DNA of 35,787 bases from a bacterium (GCA_018812265.1 JAHJDG010000146.1:1-35787); one strand, 5' to 3'; positions 1 through 9,775 are shown, counted from the stretch's first letter. The notes: generated by a model not told the origin, from the letters alone. Made by a program: numbers and translations.

Positions 1-186
1 CGAAGGTTTGGATGCATGTTGGGCGATTCGGGGCGACGGCACCGGCGCCGAACGTTGGGCTGGGCGTGAGTGCGCACAGCCTAAGAAGATCAGCATGGCA
101 ACGAAAAGAAGCGCCACCGTACCGGTCCGCATACCGCGCATTCGGTGAGAGCATTCCCCGCCGATTCGTAAGAGAATCCGTTGCAT
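1..186 (-). CDS. Probable lipoprotein, N-terminal part only (cut by window edge)
   Basis: The reading frame is open from an ATG at 186 to the left edge, giving 62 codons. The N-terminus has several arginines, a hydrophobic stretch (VALLFVAMLIFLGC) and a cysteine in a lipobox-like FLGC, so an outer- or inner-membrane lipoprotein is likely. After the cysteine the sequence is rich in Pro, Ala and Arg, a typical tether. The start codon overlaps the stop of the upstream single-TM gene as TGATG, which indicates translational coupling in the same operon. Internal ATG codons nearer the hydrophobic stretch are possible alternative starts. The mature domain lies outside the window, so no function can be given. 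Confidence 0.6.
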   Translation of the reverse strand, partial: MQRILLRIGGECSHRMRGMRTGTVALLFVAMLIFLGCAHSRPAQRSAPVPSPRIAQHASKPS

Positions 187-1226
187 CAGCGTTCCTTTGC
201 CTGTGTCTGACTCCACCATGCGTTGAACACGTTCATCATTTGTTTCGCCTTAGCATCCCCCGGCGGCAGATCATTAAGTTGGGGCACCAGATCATCATTC
301 TTACTCCAGACGGAACCATGTTTGAAAAGAGCGCTCACACTCTTGATTCCCTGATCCACCAACAGGGTGCCCTTGCCGCCCTTGACGAGGAAGATGTTGA
401 TCAGCGGAGGAACACCTCGTCGACCAAGAAGATACAGCGTGTATTTGTTCCCTTCGCCGTCCTCGAAACCCAACCAGGTCGTGACGTCGCCGGGCTTCTG
501 ATCAAGATTTTCCTGACCGCGAAGCGTATAGGGCAGAGCCTTCTGATGTTTTTCGATCCAGTCAATGATCGCGGCATTGTCGGGTCGGCGGGTGGATCCG
601 CCGGTTTCACGCGGAATGATGATCACGTTGCTGACCTGATCGCCGCTTCCGGTCAACGAGGGAACCGAACCTCCGCCGGGCGCAAGCGCGGAGCCAACGA
701 CTGCGCCGCGATCGCGGCCGACACCTCTTTCCCCCGGACTAATGCTCCCCCCGACGTCTCGCCCATTGCCGCCCCCAATATCCTCGACGTTCACCGTACG
801 GACGTTTAATCCCTCCACCGCTCCCGGCGCAATGTCGGTTCGCACGGAAACGTCCCGCAGTTCGGTGGTTCGGCCCTGACGCCGGGGAGAGCGATCCGAC
901 AGCAATACGGAGGGCATGTTTTGGCTTGTCTCGGGAAGCGATTGAGTTCGAACGGTGGTTCGGACGGAACGGGTGCGTGCAGCGACGGTGCGGACGGGAC
1001 GGGGTTTCTCGACCGGTTGCGGCTCGACCTTTTTCTCCTGTTTCGCTTTCTTCTCAACCAGCGACAATTCTTCCGCCCGCTCCAGGAGCCAATCCGAAAT
1101 GACCGTGTACTCCATTTTCATCAAGGGCAGGATAATTCGGAACAACAGAAGCAGCCCGACCGTTCCACCGACGGAGATCAGACGGATTCTTCGCGCCGTG
1201 CGCTGACGTTCAATTCTCGAATTCAT
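186..1226 (-). CDS. Single-TM periplasmic protein following ExbB/ExbD (TonB/TolA-like position)
   Basis: A 346-residue protein. The start is the ATG at 1226, which overlaps the stop of the upstream ExbD-like gene as ATGA; longer upstream starts in this frame would run through that gene. The N-terminus is basic and followed by one membrane segment (VGGTVGLLLLFRIILPLM, about residues 16-34). A long low-complexity linker follows, rich in Lys, Pro, Arg and Thr with repeated RTV/RSV words, then Gly/Ser-rich sequence. The C-terminal domain of about 110 residues has no motif I recognise. Anchor, long periplasmic linker and terminal domain, directly downstream of ExbB-ExbD-ExbD, is the architecture of TonB or TolA, but I do not see a TonB C-terminal signature. 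A role in carrying ExbBD energy to the outer membrane is inferred from position and architecture only. Confidence 0.7.
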   Translation of the reverse strand: MNSRIERQRTARRIRLISVGGTVGLLLLFRIILPLMKMEYTVISDWLLERAEELSLVEKKAKQEKKVEPQPVEKPRPVRTVAARTRSVRTTVRTQSLPETSQNMPSVLLSDRSPRRQGRTTELRDVSVRTDIAPGAVEGLNVRTVNVEDIGGGNGRDVGGSISPGERGVGRDRGAVVGSALAPGGGSVPSLTGSGDQVSNVIIIPRETGGSTRRPDNAAIIDWIEKHQKALPYTLRGQENLDQKPGDVTTWLGFEDGEGNKYTLYLLGRRGVPPLINIFLVKGGKGTLLVDQGIKSVSALFKHGSVWSKNDDLVPQLNDLPPGDAKAKQMMNVFNAWWSQTQAKER

Positions 1227-1708
1227 GGGGCTTCGGACATTCCCAGGTCTATGGCGGGAACCGGCAATTGCAGGTTCTTGCAGACGTCGTATACGTGGAT
1301 GTAGCCGTCGAGCCTTGACTTGTCGTCCGGAAAGGCGGCGATCTCTTTGACGACGGCATATTTTGAATGAACGGTTCCCAGTTCGGCGGCAAGGTCGCGT
1401 TCGGGAATGCCGGGAACCTCGAACGTGTTGCCATCCATTTCCCACACCAGCCGGTAAACGCTTAGGGGAACGGTGTAAATGTCCTTGTCTCCGCTTCCAT
1501 CGCGGAGATCGCGAATCACGTCTATGACTTGGCGGTCCGCTTCGATATGAACTTCCAGAAGCGGGAGCGTCTGCGCGGTCTCCGCTTCGCCCCCCGAGGT
1601 GGGAAGATCAAGCTGAACCTTGAAACTCCGGTCCGTAATCAGAATGAAGCCGATGAGAATATTGAAACAGACATCAATGAGCCGCAGGATCATGCCGCCG
1701 CGAAACAT
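1223..1708 (-). CDS. ExbD/TolR-like protein, second copy
   Basis: A 161-residue protein with an N-terminal membrane segment beginning almost at once (MILRLIDVCFNILIGFILIT). The LID motif places an Asp at the start of the membrane helix, as in ExbD/TolR, where this Asp takes part in proton flow. The rest is a periplasmic domain with the alternating beta pattern of ExbD (LPLLEVHIEADRQVIDV). The cytoplasmic tail before the helix is shorter than in classical ExbD. The start at 1708 has AAAGGA seven bases upstream. It lies 17 nt after a first ExbD-like gene and overlaps the next gene by 4 nt. The two ExbD-like proteins probably form a heterodimer with ExbB in the inner membrane. Family assignment is fairly sure; the partner system is inferred. 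Confidence 0.75.
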   Translation of the reverse strand: MFRGGMILRLIDVCFNILIGFILITDRSFKVQLDLPTSGGEAETAQTLPLLEVHIEADRQVIDVIRDLRDGSGDKDIYTVPLSVYRLVWEMDGNTFEVPGIPERDLAAELGTVHSKYAVVKEIAAFPDDKSRLDGYIHVYDVCKNLQLPVPAIDLGMSEAP

Positions 1709-1725
1709 ACGCCGGTCCTTTCCGT

Positions 1726-2106
1726 CTATTCTTCTTCATCGCGCACCACCACCAAAGATGCGTCAATATTCCGCTCCTTGCACAAGCGGTACAGCCTTTT
1801 AATGGCAGCCATCGGAGCGTCGCGATCGGCGCGAATGAGCACGCGCACTTCCCGCCCCTCCCATTTCACCGCTTCATCATCGAGATAGATTGCGATTTCA
1901 CTCGTATCGCTGGGCGAGAATCTGCCGGGCAGATACAGATCGCCAAGGATATCCACGGATACGATCAGACGCTCCTCGACTTTCAGGGGAATGGGAGGGA
2001 TCTCGCTCGATTGAGGCAGCATGACCTTAGTCTGATCCTCGAGTTTGGAAACGCTGACGAAACCAAACAGGACCAGCAGGACAATGTCAATCAGCCGAAT
2101 AATCAT
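1726..2106 (-). CDS. ExbD/TolR-like protein, first copy
   Basis: A 126-residue protein close to the usual ExbD length. The membrane helix starts at the N-terminus (MIIRLIDIVLLVLFGFVSV) with the conserved helix Asp in LID, the residue linked to proton translocation in ExbD/TolR. The periplasmic part ends with a pattern (VRVLIRADRDAPMAAIKRL) that matches the ExbD C-terminal domain, in which VxIxADxxxxYxxV is common. The start ATG overlaps the ExbB stop by 4 nt (ATGA), so the proteins are translationally coupled. With ExbB and the second ExbD copy it should form a proton-driven motor in the cytoplasmic membrane. The very short cytoplasmic tail is shared with its neighbour and sets the pair apart from enterobacterial ExbD. 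Confidence 0.8.
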   Translation of the reverse strand: MIIRLIDIVLLVLFGFVSVSKLEDQTKVMLPQSSEIPPIPLKVEERLIVSVDILGDLYLPGRFSPSDTSEIAIYLDDEAVKWEGREVRVLIRADRDAPMAAIKRLYRLCKERNIDASLVVVRDEEE

Positions 2107-2855
2107 GAGACCAGCGCTCCGGCGGCCGTCTGATCCTGCTCCACCCTGTGGAGTCCCTTCAGGACGTGACGAAGCTCATCCGCCTTTTCGCGGGTTTTTT
2201 CCATTTGTCGGTCGAACACGTGGGAAAGGAAGGTAAGAAACAGGCCGAGTATCAGACTGATGACCAAGCCGACGATGGTGGTTGCCAGAGCAATCGCCAT
2301 TCCGTGGAGAATGCGTGTCTCCTGGAGTTTTCCGCCGAAAAAAGTCATGTACATACCGACCACCGTACCCAGGAGACCCAGAGCGCCGGCCGCATCGGAC
2401 AGAAATTGCGTCCACGCTCGATAGGTGTTGAATTGATCCCGCCTCATGCCGGTGGCGTGGGCAATCTCCGCGTGGTAGAGGTCGTCGTTGCCTTCATCCC
2501 GCCGTGCCTTCGCAAACATCAAATGCAGCAATTGTCCCATCTCGCTGCGCTGTCCCCACTCGCGCAGGAGTTGGCCGATTTGTCCGACGCTAGTCTCGGC
2601 GAACGGCGTGCAGTAGAGAATTCGTGAACGACGATCTTCGACCCATAGCATCCCCAACTTGTAGAGCGAGAGCACGAGGCCGAAAAAGAGCGTGGCCAGC
2701 AGTGGATACAGAAAAGCCGAACACTGTCTCAGAACCTGAACCCAGTCGAGAGTCTCCTTGGTAACCTGCGTGCCCATACCCTCCGGCGACTGCGCAAAAA
2801 CGGAGGTCGCCGCGAGTCCAAGGCTCAGCAGAAGTGGAATCCAAGTTCGTTTCAT
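2103..2855 (-). CDS. MotA/TolQ/ExbB-family proton channel protein
   Basis: A 250-residue protein. An N-terminal signal-like segment (residues 1-21, ending SVFAQ) precedes a first membrane helix (FLYPLLATLFFGLVLSLYKL), a cytoplasmic loop of about 90 residues, and two more helices with the family hallmarks GALGLLGTVVGMYMTFF and AIALATTIVGLVISL. The Gly- and Thr-rich motifs in helices 2 and 3 are what define TolQ/ExbB channel proteins. The leader before the first helix is also found in longer ExbB variants. The C-terminus is charged and probably coiled (RQMEKTREKADELRHVLKG). It is the first of ExbB-ExbD-ExbD and follows an outer-membrane barrel gene, so the motor probably serves the envelope system encoded upstream. 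Confidence 0.88.
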   Translation of the reverse strand: MKRTWIPLLLSLGLAATSVFAQSPEGMGTQVTKETLDWVQVLRQCSAFLYPLLATLFFGLVLSLYKLGMLWVEDRRSRILYCTPFAETSVGQIGQLLREWGQRSEMGQLLHLMFAKARRDEGNDDLYHAEIAHATGMRRDQFNTYRAWTQFLSDAAGALGLLGTVVGMYMTFFGGKLQETRILHGMAIALATTIVGLVISLILGLFLTFLSHVFDRQMEKTREKADELRHVLKGLHRVEQDQTAAGALVS

Positions 2856-2931
2856 GTTTGCTCCATGCTATGGTTCTTATCCATGTTGTCTTTGCAGTTT
2901 GCAGCGGCGGCGCTCGCCGAAGAAGTCCGTT

Positions 2932-4764
2932 CTACGGGGCCGGAGGATTTTCAGCGGGCAGCGGCGGTGCCGTTCCGTGAGAACCCACAATAATCACGTA
3001 GCGGTCGGCTTCTTTGTCTCCGATCCGGGGCTTCCGGGTAACGTCAATGGCCAGCGAGCGGTGTTCGTACGAAACGCGTAGCTGGCCGCGCTGACTGAAG
3101 TCGGTCTCCCCTTGGCCGTTCACGATCCGCAGAAGATAGGTGTAGATGCCCGGGGCGATGACGCTGTCGTTCTGGTCGCGCCAATCCCACGCCAATGAAT
3201 CGGGCAGTTCATTGCGTCCGTAAAACGAGTTCACGATTTCCTCGCGGGCGTTGCGAATCTCCAGCCACCACTGCGAGCCGCGCAGGGTGCGAAAAACGGC
3301 GGCGGGATAGAAGGTGACGTGGTCGGGATAGAGAAGCTCTTGGACTTCTTGGGCGGTGGAAGTCACGCTCTCCAGCTCCGCCAAGCTCATCGGATGCCAT
3401 TCCGCCTCGTAGAGCGGAACGTGAGCCTTGACCGCGATTCGATCGCCGGTCATCACGTTCACCAGCGCGTTGGCCCGGCGTTCCCCACCCGAGAACGTGA
3501 GCAGCTCGGCCCGCGGCGGAACATCGGCCTGTGTCATCAGCAGACCGATCCCCTCGACGGCTCCCCGGTAACCGGGAGTGTACAGACCTTCGAGTCGAAG
3601 GGTGGGATCGCGCACATCCAACAAGTCGAGTTCCGTCAGCCGAGTCGGGTTCATGGACGCCCGGAGATTTCCCAAGTCTTCCGGAAATAGAAGGGCGAGA
3701 TGTCGAGGATGGATTCCCTCTTCAATGGAACGGCGAATGTTCATTCGCATCTTGCTGACCGAGTCGGTACTCGCACGCACGACCGTGAATCCGCGCGGAA
3801 CGGCCGGAAGAGGACGGATTTCGACTTGTACGGGCGGCAACGCAGGCATAAGCGGATAGCTGGACAAGACGGGCATGCGATCGAGGTCAACGAAGAATCC
3901 CAGGCGATGCGTCCCGCTGGAGGCGATTTGCAGCGCTGAGACGGGGTAGGAATACCGGTAGTTGACGAAGATGCTCCCGTAGACGGGCGCCTCCGCCTCA
4001 ACCGTAGCATTGCTGGCATCGGTAGAAGCGCGAATCGAAGCCCGCTCGATGGGAATCTGGATTCCGGCCTGCGCGGCGGAAGGCAGACGATCGGTTGTCC
4101 CCGAGAGATCGTCAATCCGAACCGGTTGCAGCATCGAGAGTCCGTTCACTTTTCTTCCCGCCCACTTGATCCCCGCCTAAAACATCATGGGTTGGTGGAA
4201 GGGCGTGGAACCCATCGCCAAGTCGGGGCGGTTCAAGTGCTCGAAGCTGACGCCGATGGTCAGCGACCGGCTGGCTCGAAAGGCCACGCCAAAACCCAGG
4301 GAAATTCCCATTTTGGAATCGCCGTTGCGGAACACGGGATCGCGATCATCGAACTGCACGAATTTCGAGCGGTCAAAGGAGCGGCTGAAGACGTCGAAAT
4401 TCGCGCCGACCGCCAGCGGCGGAAGAACGGCGCGACCATAGGAGAATCGGACGGTGTTTTGTGAATACATTCCGGCGTTCAGGAACTGCACGCCCACGCC
4501 CAGTCCGCGAACCATCCACGGAAAGCTATACGACACAAAACCGCTCTTCACATTGAAAAAACCGCCGGCCACGCCCACGTGATACGTGGTCAGCGCGCAG
4601 GCGACACGATCTTTCACGAAGGAGTTCAGCGCTGGATTGCTGAATGCGGACTCCAACAAGTCCGGATCGGCCGGATTGCCGCCATAGATGTTTTGCGCCC
4701 GCGCTCCGGAAAGAAGAGCGGACAGCGCAAACAGGATCGGGATTACTTTCGTTGCGCGCACCAC
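2932..4764 (-). pseudogene. PorV/UPF0164-like outer-membrane barrel with C-terminal FlgD-like domain, interrupted by in-frame TAG
   Basis: One frame of 611 codons is broken by a single TAG at 4177-4179 (codon 196). The first part starts at a GTG at 4764 with a signal peptide (ending SGARAQ) followed by amphipathic beta strands of the PorV/UPF0164 type, such as YHVGVAGGFF and KMGISLGFGVAF. Immediately after the TAG the same frame continues with AGIKWAGRKVNG and then strand pairs such as SIFVNYRYSYPVSAL and HRLGFFVDL, which resemble the closing strands of these barrels. The C-terminal part has a FlgD-like turn (AWDWRDQNDSVIAPGIYTYL). A GTG at 4149 could restart translation, but no strong ribosome site is seen. 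The TAG may be a real nonsense mutation, a base-calling or assembly error, or readthrough. PorV-type proteins act at the outer membrane in type IX secretion; that role here is inferred. Confidence 0.65.
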
Positions 4765-7700
4765 TCACCTCGCGATATAGACAAGACCTGACGCCACTTT
4801 TTTTCCGCCCGCCGAAAACGTGTAGAAATATGCGCCCGGCACGCAATCGGCGGAAGTGCGATCGCGGCCATTCCACGGGATGGCCTTATTCTCTCCGTCC
4901 ACTCGATCGAGTCTCACCAGATGTCGGCCGTTCAGATCAAACACATTCACCTCGGGAGAGTTGTAGCGTTCATCTCCGAAGTCAAACCAGAGAGTGTCGT
5001 TGATGCCGTCGCCGTTGGGAGTGAAAGGCAGCGGATGAACGTGGAAGGGATCGCCGATAACGGTGACATCCATGCAGACGTAGTTGTTCTGCGCGTTTCC
5101 ATCCTGATTCGGCGGAGGGAAAATCTCCAGACACAGCGAGTGATCGCCCAGAACGCCCGTCTGCCAGGAAGCATCCAGTTCGACCGTATCACCTCCAGCC
5201 ACAGAAGCGATCATCGTGTCCAGAATGGGAACAGAGCCATCGCGGATCAGTGTGCGAAACTCCGAATCAACTGTAATACCGTTGATTTCCGCGACCAGGG
5301 CGGTAATGTCAAATGGCTGGTACTTTCGTACCTGAGCGGGTGCTGAAATGCTAACGGCCTTAAGCTCGGGGCAGCGGACGGAAGCGCAGGCGGTCGCGGA
5401 ATTGTTGGACGGATTGTAGTCATTCCCGGCAGCATTGAAACCAGTGAGTGCAACCCGGAAACAATTGGTTCCACATACTCCCAGCGAAGGAGAGTCACAG
5501 GAATCGCGAACGATTCCGCCGGCCGGAAATCCCTGCGAGAAATCGTCCGTACAGAGAGTATCCCACGTTCCCGAAGGGGGTTCGTGAATCACATACACGC
5601 GGAACGGAAACTCCACGGGACAACCGGCCGGATTCGCGATGGCATAGCGGATCCAGACATTCTGATTTCTGTCTACGGTTGATGCGGACAGAGTCAAGGA
5701 TTCCACTCGCGGATCCGGAAGTGAGTCCAAAACATGAATCAATACGGCACTGCTGTCACGGCTGGCGGCATCTTGTTTTTCCCAAGCCACCAGCCCCAAA
5801 CCGTAAAGACCGGCTGAACCGTAGTCGGGAATCCAATCTATGAAAAACCGATTTGATATCGTGTCGTAGCGGCCGGCAACCGGTGGGTAGAGATAGCCAG
5901 ATAGTGGGTGGGTTCTCCCATCGAGCCGATCTCGCTCCTCATCGGTTACATATGCGAGCGGACGATTGCGAAGATCAGCAAGTTCCGGGATTTCGATCAT
6001 CTCTGAGGCATGGATCACCGGACTGTCATCTATGGCGTTGATGACTACGGGGCATTCCTTCAGAACAAATCGTTCGGGAAATTGTCTATCGCGCAATTCA
6101 AAGCGCAATGTACATATCTCGCCTCCCGGCGGAACGCTATCGCTCACAGTATAGGGAAGGTGAAAAGAATCCCGCAACACGGGTTGAAGGTCTGGCAGTG
6201 TATCGATGGAAAGTGATGTCCCGGTCGTATGCCCAAGATACATGCACCAAAGGGAGTCCCCGCTCTGATCGTTCGGATCGGCTACGTCAAGATGAAAAGT
6301 CCCCGTTTCGCCCTCATTCACCGTCGGAGGGCAAGCCATATCCGGCAGTTGATTGACAAGAACACACGCTGTCACAACGATGGTGTCGCTGTCGGCAATC
6401 GCCAGGTTGCGAGGGAAAGTTGTTGAATCCGCCCATTGGAAGAGTGAGTCGCGAGCAATCAACGTATCCGTGAACCATCCGGTAGTGCTGCTCGGCGCAT
6501 GGAAAACAAGCGAACGAAAGCGGCCGCGGTTGCGAGGAATGATTGTTTCACTGTCGGTATCGGCAACAAAGGGCGGAGTCAGTGATCGAATGCGGACGTC
6601 CAGAGGATAGTTGCCGTGATTCCGGTACCAGAACAGGGTATCGAGCGTACTGTCCGGTTCGACGTAGCCGAGCCAGAGCGTGCTATGAGTCGTTACGGGT
6701 GGAAGTTCCATCATCCCCAGCCATGACCGCCCGCCTTCCCCCGAGATGACGATGGTACGCGACAGGCTGCCTCCCAAGTCGCCCAAAAACTCCAGTCTCA
6801 CGCTCGATGGGTACCACACCCAGTCCTGAGGACGGAAACGGAATCTCAGCTCGATGGTCTCTCCAATCTCAATCCGTCGCGGAAGTGTCTCGGGCGTCTG
6901 CCCGCCGGGCGCAAACACTCCCAAGAAATCATATACGGGATGCAGGCTCTGCGTGTTCACGTTCACAAGCGTGCGGGGGTAGAGGTCCTGGTTGACGTAG
7001 TAGAATCCGCTCGTATCGGTCCGGCCATCAATGGGAACAAGGCCGAAATCCAGAGTGTCCGATGGACCCGGAGGACTGTCCGGATTCATGAAGTAAACGA
7101 TCCGTTCGTCGCCCTCCCTTAGGTCAATGACCACCAAGTCCAGATCGCCATCGAGATCGAGGTCGCCGGCTTCGGTGAGGAAAGGTCTCGGCAATTCGAA
7201 GGGCACAGGGGAAACAGGATTTCGATCCTGATCGTACCAGAACAGGCTGGAATCCGCTTGGAGGATTCCGGCGATTACCCAATCTCTGTCACCCCCGGGG
7301 AGTGCGCTGGAACGGTCCAAGTCGGCGCACGTCACACTCAACACCTGCGCATCGTTCGGCCAATTCGGGAACGGATTGGGAGCGGTTACAAAGGTACGAT
7401 TGCCGCTGTTTTCGAAAAGATAGAGATACGGATTTTCATCCAATGCTCGACGACCACTTCCGAGATTGCCCGCATGCGATCCCGAACTCCATACGGCAAG
7501 GTCGAGAAGTTCACCCCTGTCATCAACAAATTGTCTGAAAATATTGCCGATCACAAAGCCATCCGGTCCGGCCGGCAAAGCGGTTCCGCCCAGAACGGTC
7601 ACTCGATCATATTGAAGAGGATCGAGAGTATCACCGAAGAGAATATCAATGGATTGCGCCGCGATGCAGCTCACGACAATATCGAGGCTGTGGTTGAGAT

Positions 7701-8619
7701 CGAGGTCGGCCACATCCAGCGCGGACGGGCCGTTGCTCACCCACACGCCGCGGCGTTGACCAAACTGGATATCCTGCTGACTGGTGGTGGTGTTGAGCAA
7801 AATGATCAGACTATCCGTTTGAGGATAGCTCCCGATTACCAGGAGATCGAGCTTTCCATCTCCGCTCACGTCGGCCAGTCGAAAGTCGGCCGGATGGGTA
7901 ACGGGAAGCGGGAAAGATTCCTCAACGCCGAACTGAATATTTTGGGGTGCCGACTCGTTTCTGTACAGGTTAAGCGTACTGGTGGCATGGGTTAGCGTAA
8001 CGATGTCCATGCGACCATCGCTATTGAGATCACCACACCTGATCACCCGCCGTTCATCGCCCGCCGTTTCGGGAAATGACCACGAAAGCATTGTGGGATG
8101 AAAAAGAACTCCCCCGCCGTCGAACAAGCGACTTCGCGCGACTCCCACCCGGTCTCTGAAAAGCGCGGCGATATCCAGCGCACCGTCATTGTCAAAGTCG
8201 GCCAGTGCCATTGCGCAGGGAACACTCCCATAACGCAAGTCCTGGCTGAAAATCCAACCGTCAGGCGCGGGAAAAAGTCCGAGCGGCGCTCGCACCCAGA
8301 AGCTGAACGCGTAGGGCGGGAGCAGCGATGAGTGAATCGTCACGGTCACCCGGTCCCCCACAAAAAACGGTAGAAACGGGCGCACGCGAACCACGCGATC
8401 CTGAACGTCAAGCCATCCGATCCCGTAGGCCGCCTGCCGCCCGTGAATGAAGATGTCGTTTGCGGTAATCCCCGCCGCCGGACCATCAAAGACGATCCAC
8501 AGGGTATCGGAAGGCAAGAAAAGCTCCGTATTCGGTAATGGATTCGTCCCCTCGATTCCGAGCCCATAGGCCATTCCGCTGAAGGTCAGCAGAAACAGAA
8601 ATGGAATACACCAACGCAT
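4765..8619 (-). CDS. Large secreted FG-GAP/VCBS-repeat protein with gliding-motility-type C-terminal domain
   Basis: A 1284-residue protein. I chose the ATG at 8619 because AAGGTG lies six bases upstream and a signal peptide follows directly (ending FSGMAYG). Residues of about 120-600 hold FG-GAP/VCBS repeats with Asp-rich calcium-loop motifs: DFDNDGALDIA, DLNSDGRMDIV, DVSGDGKLDLL, DLDLNHSLDIV and DLDLDGDLDLV. The middle is a series of Ig/cadherin-like beta segments. The last 100 residues carry TPNGDGINDTLWF, VNVFDLNGR, WNGRD, GAYFYTF and SGLVYIAR, the signature of FlgD-like/gliding-associated C-terminal domains used as sorting signals in T9SS bacteria. It ends one base before the barrel gene. 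An exported, probably surface-bound adhesin or structural protein is likely; the exact role is unknown. Confidence 0.85.
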   Translation of the reverse strand: MRWCIPFLFLLTFSGMAYGLGIEGTNPLPNTELFLPSDTLWIVFDGPAAGITANDIFIHGRQAAYGIGWLDVQDRVVRVRPFLPFFVGDRVTVTIHSSLLPPYAFSFWVRAPLGLFPAPDGWIFSQDLRYGSVPCAMALADFDNDGALDIAALFRDRVGVARSRLFDGGGVLFHPTMLSWSFPETAGDERRVIRCGDLNSDGRMDIVTLTHATSTLNLYRNESAPQNIQFGVEESFPLPVTHPADFRLADVSGDGKLDLLVIGSYPQTDSLIILLNTTTSQQDIQFGQRRGVWVSNGPSALDVADLDLNHSLDIVVSCIAAQSIDILFGDTLDPLQYDRVTVLGGTALPAGPDGFVIGNIFRQFVDDRGELLDLAVWSSGSHAGNLGSGRRALDENPYLYLFENSGNRTFVTAPNPFPNWPNDAQVLSVTCADLDRSSALPGGDRDWVIAGILQADSSLFWYDQDRNPVSPVPFELPRPFLTEAGDLDLDGDLDLVVIDLREGDERIVYFMNPDSPPGPSDTLDFGLVPIDGRTDTSGFYYVNQDLYPRTLVNVNTQSLHPVYDFLGVFAPGGQTPETLPRRIEIGETIELRFRFRPQDWVWYPSSVRLEFLGDLGGSLSRTIVISGEGGRSWLGMMELPPVTTHSTLWLGYVEPDSTLDTLFWYRNHGNYPLDVRIRSLTPPFVADTDSETIIPRNRGRFRSLVFHAPSSTTGWFTDTLIARDSLFQWADSTTFPRNLAIADSDTIVVTACVLVNQLPDMACPPTVNEGETGTFHLDVADPNDQSGDSLWCMYLGHTTGTSLSIDTLPDLQPVLRDSFHLPYTVSDSVPPGGEICTLRFELRDRQFPERFVLKECPVVINAIDDSPVIHASEMIEIPELADLRNRPLAYVTDEERDRLDGRTHPLSGYLYPPVAGRYDTISNRFFIDWIPDYGSAGLYGLGLVAWEKQDAASRDSSAVLIHVLDSLPDPRVESLTLSASTVDRNQNVWIRYAIANPAGCPVEFPFRVYVIHEPPSGTWDTLCTDDFSQGFPAGGIVRDSCDSPSLGVCGTNCFRVALTGFNAAGNDYNPSNNSATACASVRCPELKAVSISAPAQVRKYQPFDITALVAEINGITVDSEFRTLIRDGSVPILDTMIASVAGGDTVELDASWQTGVLGDHSLCLEIFPPPNQDGNAQNNYVCMDVTVIGDPFHVHPLPFTPNGDGINDTLWFDFGDERYNSPEVNVFDLNGRHLVRLDRVDGENKAIPWNGRDRTSADCVPGAYFYTFSAGGKKVASGLVYIAR

Positions 8620-8623
8620 TCTT

Positions 8624-9775
8624 TCACCTTGTTGGCTCTTGATTCTTGTCGAGGCCGCCATCTTTCGATTCGTCGGTTTTCGATTTTACGCTGTCAGTGA
8701 CCATGCTACTCGCGGCTTCGGTAAAAGCCGCTCGAGCCGCAATGTCATCTCCAAGCTTCCCGTAGCATGCTCCCAATGCCCGCAGGATCTCGGGATCCGA
8801 CGGACGCAGCCGCGACGCCTGCTGGTATCGTTGAAGGGCGGATTCGTAATCGCCCGCTTGATAACAACACTCGGCGACGATGATGAGCAGGGAATCGTTT
8901 TTCGACTCGCCCGCTTCCAAAGTCCGTTGCAGATGCTCGCGGGCGGGCTGCCAGTCCTGCATGTTGTACAGCAGCAGCCCGATATTTCGCTCCAGAAGTG
9001 AATGACGAATGTTGCCTGAGCGCGCGTCCCGGTAGGCGTTCAGCGTCTCGGTTCCTTTGCCGGACTCGGCGAGCGCCTGAGCGCGCAGAGCGAGTGCGTT
9101 TGAATGACCCGGTGATTTGGACAATATCGTCTCGCAGGTCGCCACGCAACGATCGTGTTTCCCCATGTGATAATAGGCCGTGGCCAGTCGCTCCAAGAGC
9201 GCCACGTCTTCTTTCCACTTGTCGGAAAGACTCTCGAGGTACGTTTGCGCCTGTGGATAATCTTTGAGACGCAGCGCGGCCGCCGCCGCCAGGGATTTGA
9301 TGCGCTCGCGCGTCTCGACGATATCACGCTTCATTTTTTCATCAATCGCTTCGCTGAAAACGAGCGCCTGACTGAACTCGCGGATGGCGTCCAGATCGCT
9401 CTTGTTCTGGAAGGCTTTCACGGCTCCGCGGAGTTGCTCGATGAAGGCCTGTTGAAGATAATACGAGAGCCACGGCCTGAATTCTTGCGACATCGCCAGG
9501 GAATGAGTGGCCGCGTCGGCCAGCGCCGGATAGTCCTTTTCGTAGAAGCTACAGGTGGCGAGCAAGGCCCAGCCTTGGGCGTCGCGCGGGCCCACCGACG
9601 CCAATTCCCGGCGGGCCAAGTCGTATTGTTCCTGCCGGATGTACCGTTTGGCCAGCGAATATCTCGCACTTCCGCACCCGTCGCAGAGCAAGGCGACGAC
9701 GAGTCCGACGAATAGGATGCACGCCCGGCCGGCCGGACCGGTGCTTCGTCCGGCGTGAAGAAACACACGCTTCAT
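8624..9775 (-). CDS. TPR-repeat protein with N-terminal export or lipoprotein signal
   Basis: A 383-residue protein. The N-terminus is basic followed by a hydrophobic segment (ACILFVGLVVALLCDGC); the last Cys may be lipidated, though the lipobox (CDGC) is not canonical. The rest is helical, with several tetratricopeptide repeats, for example YHMGKHDRCVATCETILSKS, GLLLYNMQDWQPAREHLQ and YQAGDYESALQRYQQASRL. GAGGAA lies eight bases before the ATG at 9775. It ends four bases before the large FG-GAP protein gene and sits 75 nt after the PEGA-repeat gene. TPR lipoproteins commonly act as scaffolds in outer-membrane and secretion assemblies; a scaffold role here is inferred. The C-terminal tail is charged and probably disordered. 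Confidence 0.82.
   Translation of the reverse strand: MKRVFLHAGRSTGPAGRACILFVGLVVALLCDGCGSARYSLAKRYIRQEQYDLARRELASVGPRDAQGWALLATCSFYEKDYPALADAATHSLAMSQEFRPWLSYYLQQAFIEQLRGAVKAFQNKSDLDAIREFSQALVFSEAIDEKMKRDIVETRERIKSLAAAAALRLKDYPQAQTYLESLSDKWKEDVALLERLATAYYHMGKHDRCVATCETILSKSPGHSNALALRAQALAESGKGTETLNAYRDARSGNIRHSLLERNIGLLLYNMQDWQPAREHLQRTLEAGESKNDSLLIIVAECCYQAGDYESALQRYQQASRLRPSDPEILRALGACYGKLGDDIAARAAFTEAASSMVTDSVKSKTDESKDGGLDKNQEPTR

Noticed and set aside
12-809. Plus-strand frame of 265 codons at the left end
   Set aside because: It lies antisense to the single-TM gene at 186-1226, which has operon-type overlaps, a membrane helix and a linker. The plus-strand product has no domain and starts without a ribosome site.
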